From the NCBI RefSeq assembly GCF_021044425.1, contig NZ_JAJNEC010000008.1, positions 1 through 64,000 on the forward strand: a DNA stretch of 64,000 bases, read 5' to 3'. The DNA comes from Niabella pedocola (lineage in GTDB: Bacteria > Bacteroidota > Bacteroidia > Chitinophagales > Chitinophagaceae). Below the pieces are notes generated by a model that saw only the letters and a program-made list of their open reading frames with translations, ran no database searches and was not told where the DNA came from. Below, in pieces: positions 8,439 through 17,108 of this stretch (position 1 is the stretch's first letter; the number at the start of each line of letters is the position of its first letter). The position numbers were made by a program, and so were the translations under genes.

Positions 8439-9101
8439 CTATTTTGCAATAACCGCTGATCCCCAGGGGTCACAAATGGGCACAAAGGGAATCCCCTCAT
8501 TATGACAATAATCCGTAACCGCCTTTTTTACACCTTTATATTCATCATTATTATAATCATGAATTAAAATAAATCCTCCTTTAGATAACCTTGGATAAAA
8601 ATATTTCAGGCCTTCAAAAATAGGTTGATATAAATCCGCATCAAGGGATACAAAAGCAAAATCATCTTCAAGTCCTTCCAGTGAATCCGGGAAATAGCCT
8701 TTTTTAATGATACAGTTATCAGGCTTGCTCATTTTATCCAATACCAATGCCACGTTGGTATCCGAAAAATCCTGGGTACCGGGGCTGTAATCATGTGCCT
8801 TTTCCACGAGTACATCCTTTTCTGAAAAACCACTAAACGTATCAAAGAGGTAAAGCGTTTTTTCCGGAAAAGCTTCATTGATATACTTGGCAAAATCACC
8901 ACGATACACACCCAATTCTGCTACAGATCCCTCCACATTATTTTTCCGGATCTCCTCCGCTATAAGTTCAAGTGTACTGATCCGCACATATCCCAAATGA
9001 ACCGGAACATAAAATAGCCGCTCCCTGCCCAATGCCTGCATGGACTCTTCAAGAACAAACTTATGCGCCTCTAAATAATCTTGTACCAGTTGTCTTTCCA
9101 T
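8439..9101 (-). CDS. TylF/MycF-type O-methyltransferase
   Basis: The 220-residue product fits the macrocin O-methyltransferase (TylF/MycF) family of metal-dependent, SAM-using sugar methylases. The SAM site is VAELGVYRGDFAKYI (about 60-75), followed by LYLFDTFSGF. FVSLDADLYQPIFEGLKYF and GGFILIHDYNND carry the family's metal-binding and catalytic Asp/His positions. It is the last gene of the glycan cluster on this strand and lies 267 bp downstream of the FkbM gene, so it may have its own promoter. It probably methylates a sugar of a surface polysaccharide. Acceptor unknown. Confidence 0.88.
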   Translation of the reverse strand: MERQLVQDYLEAHKFVLEESMQALGRERLFYVPVHLGYVRISTLELIAEEIRKNNVEGSVAELGVYRGDFAKYINEAFPEKTLYLFDTFSGFSEKDVLVEKAHDYSPGTQDFSDTNVALVLDKMSKPDNCIIKKGYFPDSLEGLEDDFAFVSLDADLYQPIFEGLKYFYPRLSKGGFILIHDYNNDEYKGVKKAVTDYCHNEGIPFVPICDPWGSAVIAK

Positions 9102-9368
9102 TGTTTCACTTTTAACTGTTGTTTTTTTTTATACCTGGCCACCATACGCAAACGCACGTGTTACAACCAGGCGTTTTCAGCCAGTACCCTATTGCATATC
9201 TCCTGCCTATGGCGAAGACACCCAACTCACAAGGATAATCATCAAAAGAAGGATGCTCTATGGGCAACCTCTTTCAGATGAATCAAATTAATTTTCGCAA
9301 TTATCTAAATGCGCCTGCTTGTTTCAAAACGCAGGGGAAAAACTACTTGTGTAAATTTCATTTTTCCA

Positions 9369-10106
9369 TTAACTCGCTACAAAATAGTATTCTTCATTAC
9401 TATCAAATAGCTGTCTTAGTTCGTTAATCGTTAAGGGCTTATTTTTATCCAGCCAGTTAGTTAAAGTATAAACTTCCAGTCCGCAATCGTTTAGCAATGC
9501 ATAAAGTTTTTCTGGTGTTGTTCCATAAAACTCTGATGAACCCAAACCATGCTCGAAAACAATTACGGGTTTCCATTTTTTTATTGTATTGATTGCTCCC
9601 CGCATTACAGGCAGCTCGCCTCCCTCCACATCTATTTTTATTAAATGTACAGGATGATTTTTAGGCAACACATCATCCAGCAGATCCGTTTTTACCTGAA
9701 TAAGGGTATCTTCTTCCTCTTCCCTGTCGTACCTTCTTTTTATAAGGCCACTATATGCCGGATTAGAAATGACATAGTTAAACGAGGACACGCCTTTTGT
9801 ATCACTCAATGCCAGTTCAAATATTTTACAGGTTGTGTCTTTATACGCTGATGCGAGATTTTCGTATAGATCGGGTATTGGTTCAAATACGTAATGGGTA
9901 CCATCGGGAGCATATTTTGAAATAATATTTAAAACATCTCCAACATTTGCTCCGATGTCAATACAGTTGCTGCTTTTTTTACAAACGCGCTTTATGATTC
10001 TTTCGGTTTGTACATCGTAAAGTTCACCTTTGGAAAGCGGGATCTCCACCTCTTCCTTCTGCTTCTTTCCGGAAAATATTCTCTCAAAAAAACGGGGCAT
10101 GCTCAT
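9369..10106 (-). CDS. FkbM family methyltransferase
   Basis: The 245-residue protein has the FkbM-type SAM fold: CIDIGANVGDVLNIISKYAP (motif I, about 47-66), HYVFEPIPDLYENL (motif II), then HLIKIDVEGGELPVMRGA, the family hallmark, and VIVFEHGLG. FkbM proteins O-methylate polyketides or sugars; in glycan clusters they usually methylate a sugar hydroxyl. It sits 65 bp after a glycosyltransferase gene and before the TylF-type methylase, so the glycan may carry two methyl groups. Two near-adjacent Met codons at the start make the exact start uncertain by two residues. Confidence 0.88.
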   Translation of the reverse strand: MSMPRFFERIFSGKKQKEEVEIPLSKGELYDVQTERIIKRVCKKSSNCIDIGANVGDVLNIISKYAPDGTHYVFEPIPDLYENLASAYKDTTCKIFELALSDTKGVSSFNYVISNPAYSGLIKRRYDREEEEDTLIQVKTDLLDDVLPKNHPVHLIKIDVEGGELPVMRGAINTIKKWKPVIVFEHGLGSSEFYGTTPEKLYALLNDCGLEVYTLTNWLDKNKPLTINELRQLFDSNEEYYFVAS

Positions 10107-10171
10107 AGCGTTTGCAGCAATATATTTAAAGTAGTATAATATCCACAGCAGGATTCAAATAACGTAGTCTA

Positions 10172-11437
10172 TTACAAAGCTTCTAAAGCTCTGCGCTCAA
10201 CTCCGTTTTCGAACGTTGATAATGTCCGAACCCTGTTTTCTTTACGTAAGGATATATTAAATACTTTATCCAGGTCTTTGTAACATTTGTTTATTTCAAA
10301 GAACGTATTAAATGTTTCCTTTGCCTTTTCACTGATTTTGCTCCGGTATTTGTCATCGGTAAGCAATGATTGAATCCCATGTGCAAATTCCTCCGGACTA
10401 TCGGCTCTCAAACACCCGTTACCATCTTTTATAGGTAGTCCATCCAATCCTCGTAAATTACAAACAATGGGCAACCCGTATGACATTGCCTCTACCACCT
10501 TTACCTTCACTCCCGTTCCATTCAACATCGGGCAAATAGCAAGCTTTGCCTTGTGATAGTATTCGCTCAAATCATACACAAACAAGTGCTTTTCCACATT
10601 AGGAAAGGAAGGAAAATAGTCACAAATTTTTCCTATAACGCAAATCCGTATATCCTTTGGCAGCAACGGATATACTGTATTAAAAAACCAGTTAATTGAC
10701 TGTTGGTTATTGTCATTTTCGCTTCCAACATATATCAGATCATATTCCTGGCTCTCAACCAAGCTCGCACCCAAACTATTGTCTTTGTACATAATGGGCA
10801 CAAACCGATGTTTGACGGGCAAAAACTGACTAAACAGATATTGCTCATCGGCAGATTGAGACCAGGTTTCATTGTATATGGACAATAATTTCATTTCCCG
10901 CTCAAACGTTTTCCCAAGCTGAAAACCGGCTCTACCTTTAAACTGAGCCGTCATAAAATCATGCGTATCGATAATCAATTTAACACCTTCCACATTAGGG
11001 TTATTTTCCAGCAATGTTGACCAGGTTACATAACTCATAATAATGCAATCGTATTTCTTCTTTTGCAGCAGCTCATTAAAGTTTTGATGAAGATGTACGG
11101 TAGTATAGTCGTCAATAACAGCGTTCCCGTTTCGTTTGGCTCTCTTTTTCCGCAGTTGATTGGGAAGCTTCGATTTAAAATAGTATCTAAAAATATTATC
11201 CTTGGGCATCCGCAGCTTAATCGTATGTAAATTACAGTGAGGGAAAAGTCTATTAAACTCTTCGTAGTCTGTATTATTCCAGTCGCCCCATTCTTTTACT
11301 CCCACATAATCCAATTCAACATATTCATGACGACTGTTGAAGTATTCCAACATTTGAAGCACATGCGTTCTATTACCAGCATCCCTTCTCGTAATAGGAT
11401 CAGCCATAAAGTAAAGAATCTTTGTCTTATTGATCAT
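10172..11437 (-). CDS. GT4-like glycosyltransferase (copy 1)
   Basis: The 421-residue product is a retaining, GT-B-fold transferase. The C-terminal nucleotide-sugar domain shows DLIYVGSENDNNQQSINWF and AICPMLNGTGVKVKVVEAMS, a region with the E-x7-E-like donor-binding glutamates. The N-terminal half has LIIDTHDFMTAQFKGRAGF. It is a clear paralogue of the next upstream gene, sharing IDTHDFMTAQ, SADE-YLF and the donor-site block. It probably adds a sugar to a lipid-linked surface glycan. Donor and acceptor cannot be assigned. Confidence 0.85.
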   Translation of the reverse strand: MINKTKILYFMADPITRRDAGNRTHVLQMLEYFNSRHEYVELDYVGVKEWGDWNNTDYEEFNRLFPHCNLHTIKLRMPKDNIFRYYFKSKLPNQLRKKRAKRNGNAVIDDYTTVHLHQNFNELLQKKKYDCIIMSYVTWSTLLENNPNVEGVKLIIDTHDFMTAQFKGRAGFQLGKTFEREMKLLSIYNETWSQSADEQYLFSQFLPVKHRFVPIMYKDNSLGASLVESQEYDLIYVGSENDNNQQSINWFFNTVYPLLPKDIRICVIGKICDYFPSFPNVEKHLFVYDLSEYYHKAKLAICPMLNGTGVKVKVVEAMSYGLPIVCNLRGLDGLPIKDGNGCLRADSPEEFAHGIQSLLTDDKYRSKISEKAKETFNTFFEINKCYKDLDKVFNISLRKENRVRTLSTFENGVERRALEAL

Positions 11438-11593
11438 ACTATAATGTTTGATAGCTGGCGTTCAGCGGATCCATCTTACCTGAACACCCCCTGATAAATA
11501 ATGTGGTTTTTCATTGCAAAGAACGCAGCTTCCTAATAAATCGCAACAGCTAGTTGCATATTATTTGTTAAAACTTCGCAAAACACTCCTTTA

Positions 11594-12760
11594 TCAGCAG
11601 TTTAGCGCGTTCCCGATAATGGTATATAGGTTTTCTTTTTTATGATTTTTCTGAAAAAATGTCCCGGCTTGCAAACGCATTTCATTGTAAAAGTCGGGAG
11701 TTTGCAGGAGCTTTTGAATGGCTGCTGCAAAATCCGGGGCAGACGCCGCTACCACACACCCGTTCTCTGTTTTATTCAGCAAGCCATCCACCCCCCGCGG
11801 ACTGCATACCACCGGCAGTGCATAAGACAATGCCTCAACAACCTTTACTTTTACACCGGTGCCACTCAACATAGGGCAAATAGCCAGTTTTGCCCGGGGA
11901 TAATAATCCTCTAAATCTGCCGCATAAGGCACTTTATAAATATTTTCCCGGTCCGGAACATACCGGTGGATACTCCCAACCACACAATACCGCACAGATG
12001 CATCTAAAAGCGGATAAACTTCCTTAAAAAACCAGTCAGCAGCCTTGATATTATGCACATTATCTCCGCCCACATAAATAATATCATAGTTTTTCGCTAC
12101 TGCTTCCATCATCGTGTGATCCTGCGCACAAAAAGGTACCAAAACCACTTTCTTATCTACAAATTGCTGAAAAAGATAACGTTCATCCGCAGATACCGTC
12201 CACACGGCATCAAACAGGCTTAATCGTTTTATTTCTTTATTAAAGGCACGTCCTACATTAAACTTTTTCCACACCCGCTCCTGCGCCGTCATAAAATCGT
12301 GCGTATCAATAATCAGTTTTGCATTCCCTGTATAACGGTTCTCCCGCACCAGGTTAGCCCAGTGTGCATAGCTTATTATGATATAGTCATACCGGTGCTT
12401 TTTGAGCATTTCATTGAACAGGTACTGATTGTATGTTGTAACAAAACTAGGCAGCGAACGTCCGGAGGATACATCACGCCCCAGCCGCTGAATCCTGTAA
12501 GCCAGCCAATGCCGCAGGCTCCGGATATTTTCAGGTTTCCTGTTCAGGTGATAGATATTACGAACAAGACCTGTCTGCTTTAAATCATCCACCTCCGTAT
12601 CACTCATCGGTCCGCCCCAGGTATCATTACTGTGCACATAATCAACGTCCATATCCAGGTGATGAAATGCCTCAAGATAATTCCATGCCGTACGTATAGC
12701 TCCGGCATTGTTTTTCATAATATTGAACGGAATAAAATACAACAGTGACTTCTTGCTCAT
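11594..12760 (-). CDS. GT4-like glycosyltransferase (copy 2)
   Basis: The 388-residue product is a paralogue of the following gene. Both carry LIIDTHDFMTAQ and an aligned SADERYLFQQF segment, and the donor site reads AICPMLSGTGVKVKVVEALS. The frame is open for 21 more codons upstream, but MSKKSLLYFIPF aligns with the start of copy 1 (MINKTKILYF), so that Met is chosen. Gene duplication inside the cluster suggests two successive, similar glycosidic linkages. It lies about 150 bp upstream of copy 1. Predicted cytoplasmic or membrane-peripheral. Confidence 0.85.
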   Translation of the reverse strand: MSKKSLLYFIPFNIMKNNAGAIRTAWNYLEAFHHLDMDVDYVHSNDTWGGPMSDTEVDDLKQTGLVRNIYHLNRKPENIRSLRHWLAYRIQRLGRDVSSGRSLPSFVTTYNQYLFNEMLKKHRYDYIIISYAHWANLVRENRYTGNAKLIIDTHDFMTAQERVWKKFNVGRAFNKEIKRLSLFDAVWTVSADERYLFQQFVDKKVVLVPFCAQDHTMMEAVAKNYDIIYVGGDNVHNIKAADWFFKEVYPLLDASVRYCVVGSIHRYVPDRENIYKVPYAADLEDYYPRAKLAICPMLSGTGVKVKVVEALSYALPVVCSPRGVDGLLNKTENGCVVAASAPDFAAAIQKLLQTPDFYNEMRLQAGTFFQKNHKKENLYTIIGNALNC

Positions 12761-12823
12761 TTCAAAAACTGGATCATTAAAGTTTAATTTACCGGTTATA
12801 GCAGCCATTGATCCCTGGATCAT

Positions 12824-13245
12824 TGCTCTTCTGCATACTCCAATGTGCTCCGTACTCCCGAATTACACGCTGCGCTGTATACAATAACAAAATAATTAAC
12901 TGATAATTAAAATATTATGAGCCAATCGCTGATAGCGTTCACCGGGCTTCGTAGCAGTACCGGGCGGTAAAAGCCGACACCGTACCATGCATTATTACAA
13001 AAATACAGCCCAATAACGAAAATACGTTTACTGTTCCTTCAAAATCGTGAGCAGTAAACGTACCCTATGTACTAATGATTTTAATAAATCCGGCTAATTT
13101 AAAGGCACAGGCGTACAAAAAGATAACGCCCGCATTCACCAAAACAGACATCCTGCTGTACATACCCGGGGCTGCGGAGGCATCCCGATCCGGTCTGCTC
13201 TTTACGATTTATATAGCGGTAAAACAGGTTTGGGCCGGCCGGAAC
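12824..13245. other. Intergenic region, nothing recognised
   Basis: About 420 bp, A/T-rich at one end. Open frames on the plus strand here run on into the antisense of the GT2 gene and show no protein character. No promoter match to TAnnTTTG and no terminator stem was found. Confidence 0.4.
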
Positions 13246-14046
13246 TTAGGCTTCCATATATCCATTAGCCCGGTAGCTGTATTTGAACTGCACTGTTTCG
13301 CGGTAGATGCTTTCATTGGTTCCCAGGTTAGCCCGGGAATTAAATGTATGAAAGATATGATAACCTACAGCTGCCAGTTTTACTTTCTTCTTTTTAACAC
13401 CCAGGTTGATCAGGCGTTCTCCCAATTCAGAATCTTCCCTGCCCCAGCCCTCAAACCCGCTGTAGTATCCGTTTACCTTTACATAATCATCTTTCCAGAA
13501 TGCCAGGTTACATCCTTTTACATTGTGCGATTTACGGGGATTTACAAAAAAACAGCCGGAGAACAGCGGAACCCGCAGGGCATTAAAACGGTTGTTGAGG
13601 CCCGCCATAAAAGAATGCAATCCTCCAATATTTTTAGTACGCAACAGTTCATGGCTTCTTCGCTCGTTGATCAGCGTACGGCTGCCCTGTACAAAATAAC
13701 CCTCGCGCGCCGCTTTTACATGATCCGCAATGAACTCGCGGTGCATTACAATATCGCCATCAATCTCAATAATGTAATCCGATTCGATCTCTTTTATCGC
13801 TTTATTTACGATCAGACTTTTACGAAACCCCCGGTCTTCATGATACACATGCTTTACAGGTATCCCATGAATTTTTACAAAATCACTGATACACCATGCC
13901 GTGCGTGTGTCATCACCATCCTCCGCAATAATGATCTCATCGGGCCTCCGGCTCTGGTACAAAACGCTTTGCAATACCAGCTGCAGGGCTTCCGGCCATT
14001 TATAGGTTGAAATCAATAATGCTACCTTAAAAGGAGTTTTTTTCAT
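13246..14046 (-). CDS. GT2 family glycosyltransferase with galactosyltransferase-type C-terminus
   Basis: The 266-residue GT-A enzyme begins VALLISTYKWPEALQLVLQS, the usual GT2 nucleotide-binding strand. It carries IIIAEDGDDTRT and the metal-binding DGD within YIIEIDGDIVMHREFI (about 93). The C-terminal part has GYYSGFEGWGREDSELGERL, matching the glyco_transf_7C (beta-galactosyltransferase-like) domain, with the acidic ED at the acceptor site. It probably acts first in the local glycan cluster by gene order. It is separated from the other genes by about 480 bp, so it may be a separate transcription unit. Confidence 0.88.
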   Translation of the reverse strand: MKKTPFKVALLISTYKWPEALQLVLQSVLYQSRRPDEIIIAEDGDDTRTAWCISDFVKIHGIPVKHVYHEDRGFRKSLIVNKAIKEIESDYIIEIDGDIVMHREFIADHVKAAREGYFVQGSRTLINERRSHELLRTKNIGGLHSFMAGLNNRFNALRVPLFSGCFFVNPRKSHNVKGCNLAFWKDDYVKVNGYYSGFEGWGREDSELGERLINLGVKKKKVKLAAVGYHIFHTFNSRANLGTNESIYRETVQFKYSYRANGYMEA

Positions 14047-14391
14047 ATTTTTCTGTCTTTCTGCTTTTTTGGTTTAGACCGGCTTACTGAAACGATCATT
14101 TCCCCTCAAAACAACGTAAAAAACCGCTGTACCGCAACACCTTTTGCCAGTTTGATTTATTCTGGATCTCAAATTTATCAATTCTTTTACATCTTAAGGT
14201 TTCCTCCGGCACCGAGAAGACGGGCGATAAAACCTCTTTAAGCCTGCAACGTTTCCCTCTGTAGTTTCTGTTTAGCCCGCAAAGATAGTTTTTTTACCAT
14301 ATACGAGGTCCAGAAATCCCTTTTCGGGCAGCCGGATGCCCCCTTTATTTATCAAACTATCATTAAATTTGCCTTTTTATTATCTTGTTTT
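14047..14391 (+). promoter_or_regulatory. Intergenic region with promoter for the JmjC-like gene
   Basis: Most of these 345 bp show nothing recognisable. Near the right end, TAAATTTG at 14364-14371 matches the -7 consensus and lies 20 bp before the next start codon, implying a leader of only about 14 nt. Confidence 0.5.
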
Positions 14392-15258
14392 ATGCAATTA
14401 ACAGCCTTAGATAAATTCGATCAGCTTAGTCCGGAAGATTTTAAAAAGAACTATTATCAGCATAATAAACCGGTGGTGATCCGGGACCTGGCCCGCCAAT
14501 GGCCTGCTTTTGACCGGTGGAACTGGGATTACTTTATTGATATTGTGGGCGATAAGGAAGTAGGTGTTTATAACAATGTGAAAAGCGACTCCTATACGCC
14601 GATTAACACGGCAGACGCCTATATGAAATTTGGCGAATACCTGGAGATGGTGAAAAAAGGCCCTGTTGAACTGCGGATCTTTTTATTTAACATTTTTCAG
14701 CATGCCCCCCAGATCGTTTCCGATTTTACCTGGCCCGATACCTACATGAAAGGTTTTGTAAAAAAGTTTCCCATGTTATTTGTAGGGGGACAGGGATCGG
14801 TTACGCATATGCACTTCGACATCGATCTCAGCCACATCCTCCACACTCAATTTCTCGGAAGAAAAAGGGTGTTGCTCTTTCCATTTGAAGAACAGCACAA
14901 ATTGTACCGGAAACCCTGGGAAGTATTAAGCCTGGCGAATTTTGCGCAGTATTATGAAAAATTCGATTATGAAAAATTTCCGGCAGCCAAAAATGCCCGG
15001 GGATATGAAGTGATCCTGGAACATGGAGATACCCTGTTTATGCCGGCCGGATACTGGCATCATATGGAGTACATCGACGCGGGATTTGCGATGAGCTTAC
15101 GGGCGTTGCAAAGCAGTGTGTCCGGCAAGCTAAAAGGCGTGTGGAACCTGTTTGGCATGCGTAATATCGACACACTCATGAAAAAAACAGCACCCAAATG
15201 GTGGTATGACCGTAAAGTGAGACAATTGTATACAGACGCAAAAAGAACGCTGGGGTGA
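14392..15258 (+). CDS. Cupin-like / JmjC-domain Fe(II)-2-oxoglutarate oxygenase
   Basis: The 288-residue product fits the cupin_8/JmjC family of Fe(II)- and 2-oxoglutarate-dependent hydroxylases. The N-terminus has NKPVVIRDLARQWPAFDRW. The metal site reads THMHFDID, giving the HxD pair (His near 141), and GDTLFMPAGYWHHM supplies the distal His (about 222). These proteins hydroxylate protein side chains or small molecules; the substrate cannot be told. It stands alone on the plus strand between the glycan cluster and aroE, with its own promoter. Confidence 0.85.
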   Translation: MQLTALDKFDQLSPEDFKKNYYQHNKPVVIRDLARQWPAFDRWNWDYFIDIVGDKEVGVYNNVKSDSYTPINTADAYMKFGEYLEMVKKGPVELRIFLFNIFQHAPQIVSDFTWPDTYMKGFVKKFPMLFVGGQGSVTHMHFDIDLSHILHTQFLGRKRVLLFPFEEQHKLYRKPWEVLSLANFAQYYEKFDYEKFPAAKNARGYEVILEHGDTLFMPAGYWHHMEYIDAGFAMSLRALQSSVSGKLKGVWNLFGMRNIDTLMKKTAPKWWYDRKVRQLYTDAKRTLG

Positions 15259-15399
15259 TTTGCCAAAGGATTTTTATCTCAAAAACCGGCGTCGCTTATC
15301 GTCAGATTTTCAAGATCATTACTTTACAGGCGTTAGCAGTATTTTGGCAGTATAGAGAATGAAAAACTCAGCATCAAACCGGGTTCCGACCTTGGGACC

Positions 15400-16131
15400 T
15401 TAGCTGTTCCAGATATTCCAGCTCAGTTCAGCCTGACCCACCAGCATATCATAGCCATTTTTTATAAGCGCCCCTCTTTGCTGGCCTTCTTTTAAAAACG
15501 CCGTCAGCGGCGGATTGTAAACCAGGTCATATAAATAATGCCGGGGAGTAATCAGCTCATAGGGCAATTCCGGTTTTCCTTCTGTTTTTGGATAGCTACC
15601 CAATGGGGTGGTATTGATAATTAATGGATATGCTTCCATAGTAGCCGCGTCCAGGTTATCATAACCTAATTCATCCTCGCCCGGAGTACGGGAAACATAG
15701 CGATAAGCGATCCCCAGTTTTTCCAGTGTATAACGCACCGCTCGTGCGGCGCCACCCGTGCCCAGGATCAATGCCTGCGTATGATGCGGCTGCAGCTGTT
15801 GCAACAAGGTGGTTTCAAAAGCCGCCGCATCCGTATTATATCCTTTTAATTTTCCGCCACTGATCCGGATACAATTGCAGGCCCCTATGGACGCCGCTTC
15901 TCCATCCAGCTCCTGCAAAAAGGCCATTACCTCCTGCTTGTACGGAATGGTTACATTAAATCCGGCCAGCTCCGGATGTTGCTGCAGCAACGCCGGCAGG
16001 TGTTGAATGGACGGCAGCTCAAATGCCTCATACCGGCAGTCTTCTACCCCTTCTTTTTCAAACTTCTCTGTAAAATATCGCTTGGAAAAAGACTGACTCA
16101 GCGGAAATCCTATCAGACCAAACAGTCGCAT
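15400..16131 (-). CDS. aroE: Shikimate dehydrogenase
   Basis: AroE reduces 3-dehydroshikimate to shikimate with NADPH in aromatic amino acid synthesis. In the 243-residue product, shikimate-binding residues are visible: PLSQSFS (10-16), Lys65 in NVTIPYKQ and Asp101 in GYNTDAAAFE, the two catalytic positions. The nucleotide-binding loop is LGTGGAARAV (about 123-132). The ATG overlaps the stop of the upstream gene by one base (TAATG), so it is translationally coupled to the phosphosulfolactate synthase-like gene. Confidence 0.95.
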   Translation of the reverse strand: MRLFGLIGFPLSQSFSKRYFTEKFEKEGVEDCRYEAFELPSIQHLPALLQQHPELAGFNVTIPYKQEVMAFLQELDGEAASIGACNCIRISGGKLKGYNTDAAAFETTLLQQLQPHHTQALILGTGGAARAVRYTLEKLGIAYRYVSRTPGEDELGYDNLDAATMEAYPLIINTTPLGSYPKTEGKPELPYELITPRHYLYDLVYNPPLTAFLKEGQQRGALIKNGYDMLVGQAELSWNIWNS

Positions 16132-16904
16132 TAAAACGCGGTTTTATTATCCAGGTACAAATCAAATGAATCACCCCGCAAGCCGATGCGCATCGCCTCC
16201 AGCGCAATTACCTCGTTGGGAGGTATATTCCCCAGGTTTACATTGCACCCGATCAATTCCAGGAAATACAGCTGCTGGGCTTTCTGCGGTGCCTCCCAAA
16301 TGATCTTTTCCGAAGGAATCTGAGTAAGGATCTCCTGTACCAGCCCTTCCCGCACTTCACCGGAGCCCCGGTAAATCCCTACATTCCCTGCTTCGCGGGC
16401 TTCCGCGATCACATAGGAGGACCCGGCTTCCAGTTCGGCTTTCATCAACTCGATCCATTTATAGGGGGGAATAATATGGGTGGCATCCTTACTGCCCACT
16501 TCACTTAACACCGTTCCGTGCTGTGTAAGTTTTTCGATGTAACCGCATTTTTCTGCATGCGGAATACTGATGGAGCCATCACTGACTTCCATATAATCGA
16601 TGCCGAAGTGTTTACAGATAGCAATATAGTCTTCCACCTGGTTGCGTACAAGATAGGCTTCAAACAATGTACCCCCAAAATAAACAGGAATATCATAGGA
16701 GCGGTAAACCTCTATCTTCTTTTCCAGGTTTGGAGTTACCACCGCGGTACCAAATCCCAATTTCAAAACATCTACATGGGGATAAGAAACACTCATAAAA
16801 CTCTTTGCCTCATCGATACTCAACCCCTTATCCATTACCATTGTGATGCCGTTTGTACGTGGACGAACGTACCGTTCCGGCATCTGCGTCAAATTAAACT
16901 TCAT
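16131..16904 (-). CDS. comA: Phosphosulfolactate synthase (ComA family)
   Basis: ComA adds sulfite to phosphoenolpyruvate to give 2-phospho-3-sulfolactate, the first step to sulfolactate-derived compounds. The 257-residue single TIM-barrel protein matches the family length and motifs: DVLKLGFGTAVVTP (about 45-58), PVYFGGTLFEAYL (about 73-85), SDGSISIP and SEVGSKDATH. In methanogens the pathway leads to coenzyme M; in Bacteroidota a plausible product is cysteate for sulfonolipids. No coenzyme M genes are nearby, but an alpha-oxoamine synthase lies 3 kb away. A -7 element lies 24 bp before the start. Confidence 0.85.
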   Translation of the reverse strand: MKFNLTQMPERYVRPRTNGITMVMDKGLSIDEAKSFMSVSYPHVDVLKLGFGTAVVTPNLEKKIEVYRSYDIPVYFGGTLFEAYLVRNQVEDYIAICKHFGIDYMEVSDGSISIPHAEKCGYIEKLTQHGTVLSEVGSKDATHIIPPYKWIELMKAELEAGSSYVIAEAREAGNVGIYRGSGEVREGLVQEILTQIPSEKIIWEAPQKAQQLYFLELIGCNVNLGNIPPNEVIALEAMRIGLRGDSFDLYLDNKTAF

Positions 16905-16927
16905 TCGGTATCAATTATTAATCGTCG

Positions 16928-16935
16928 CAAAAGTA
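16928..16935 (-). promoter_or_regulatory. Promoter -7 element of comA-aroE
   Basis: TACTTTTG on the minus strand fits TAnnTTTG and lies 24 bp before the comA start. No clear -33 TTTG is visible. Confidence 0.45.
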
Positions 16936-17063
16936 ACCATTTTGCGGAAGTTTGAGCCACCCATAAAATGCAGACTTCAGAAAAAGCATTGAAAATGAGT
17001 TATCAATTGATAAAACCGCCTTAAATTATCCCCGGAATTTCCGTTTATAGAAAGGCATTTACT

Positions 17064-17071
17064 TATTTTTG
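17064..17071 (+). promoter_or_regulatory. Promoter -7 element of the PBP1A gene
   Basis: TATTTTTG matches TAnnTTTG and gives a predicted leader of about 30 nt. Confidence 0.45.
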
Positions 17072-17108
17072 GTACCAGATTTAATTATACACACTTTATC
17101 ATTGATAT

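Noticed and set aside
13075..14010. 311-codon plus-strand open frame
   Set aside because: It mostly lies opposite the GT2 glycosyltransferase, which has clear motifs. The plus-strand translation is Phe/Ile-rich noise without a domain.
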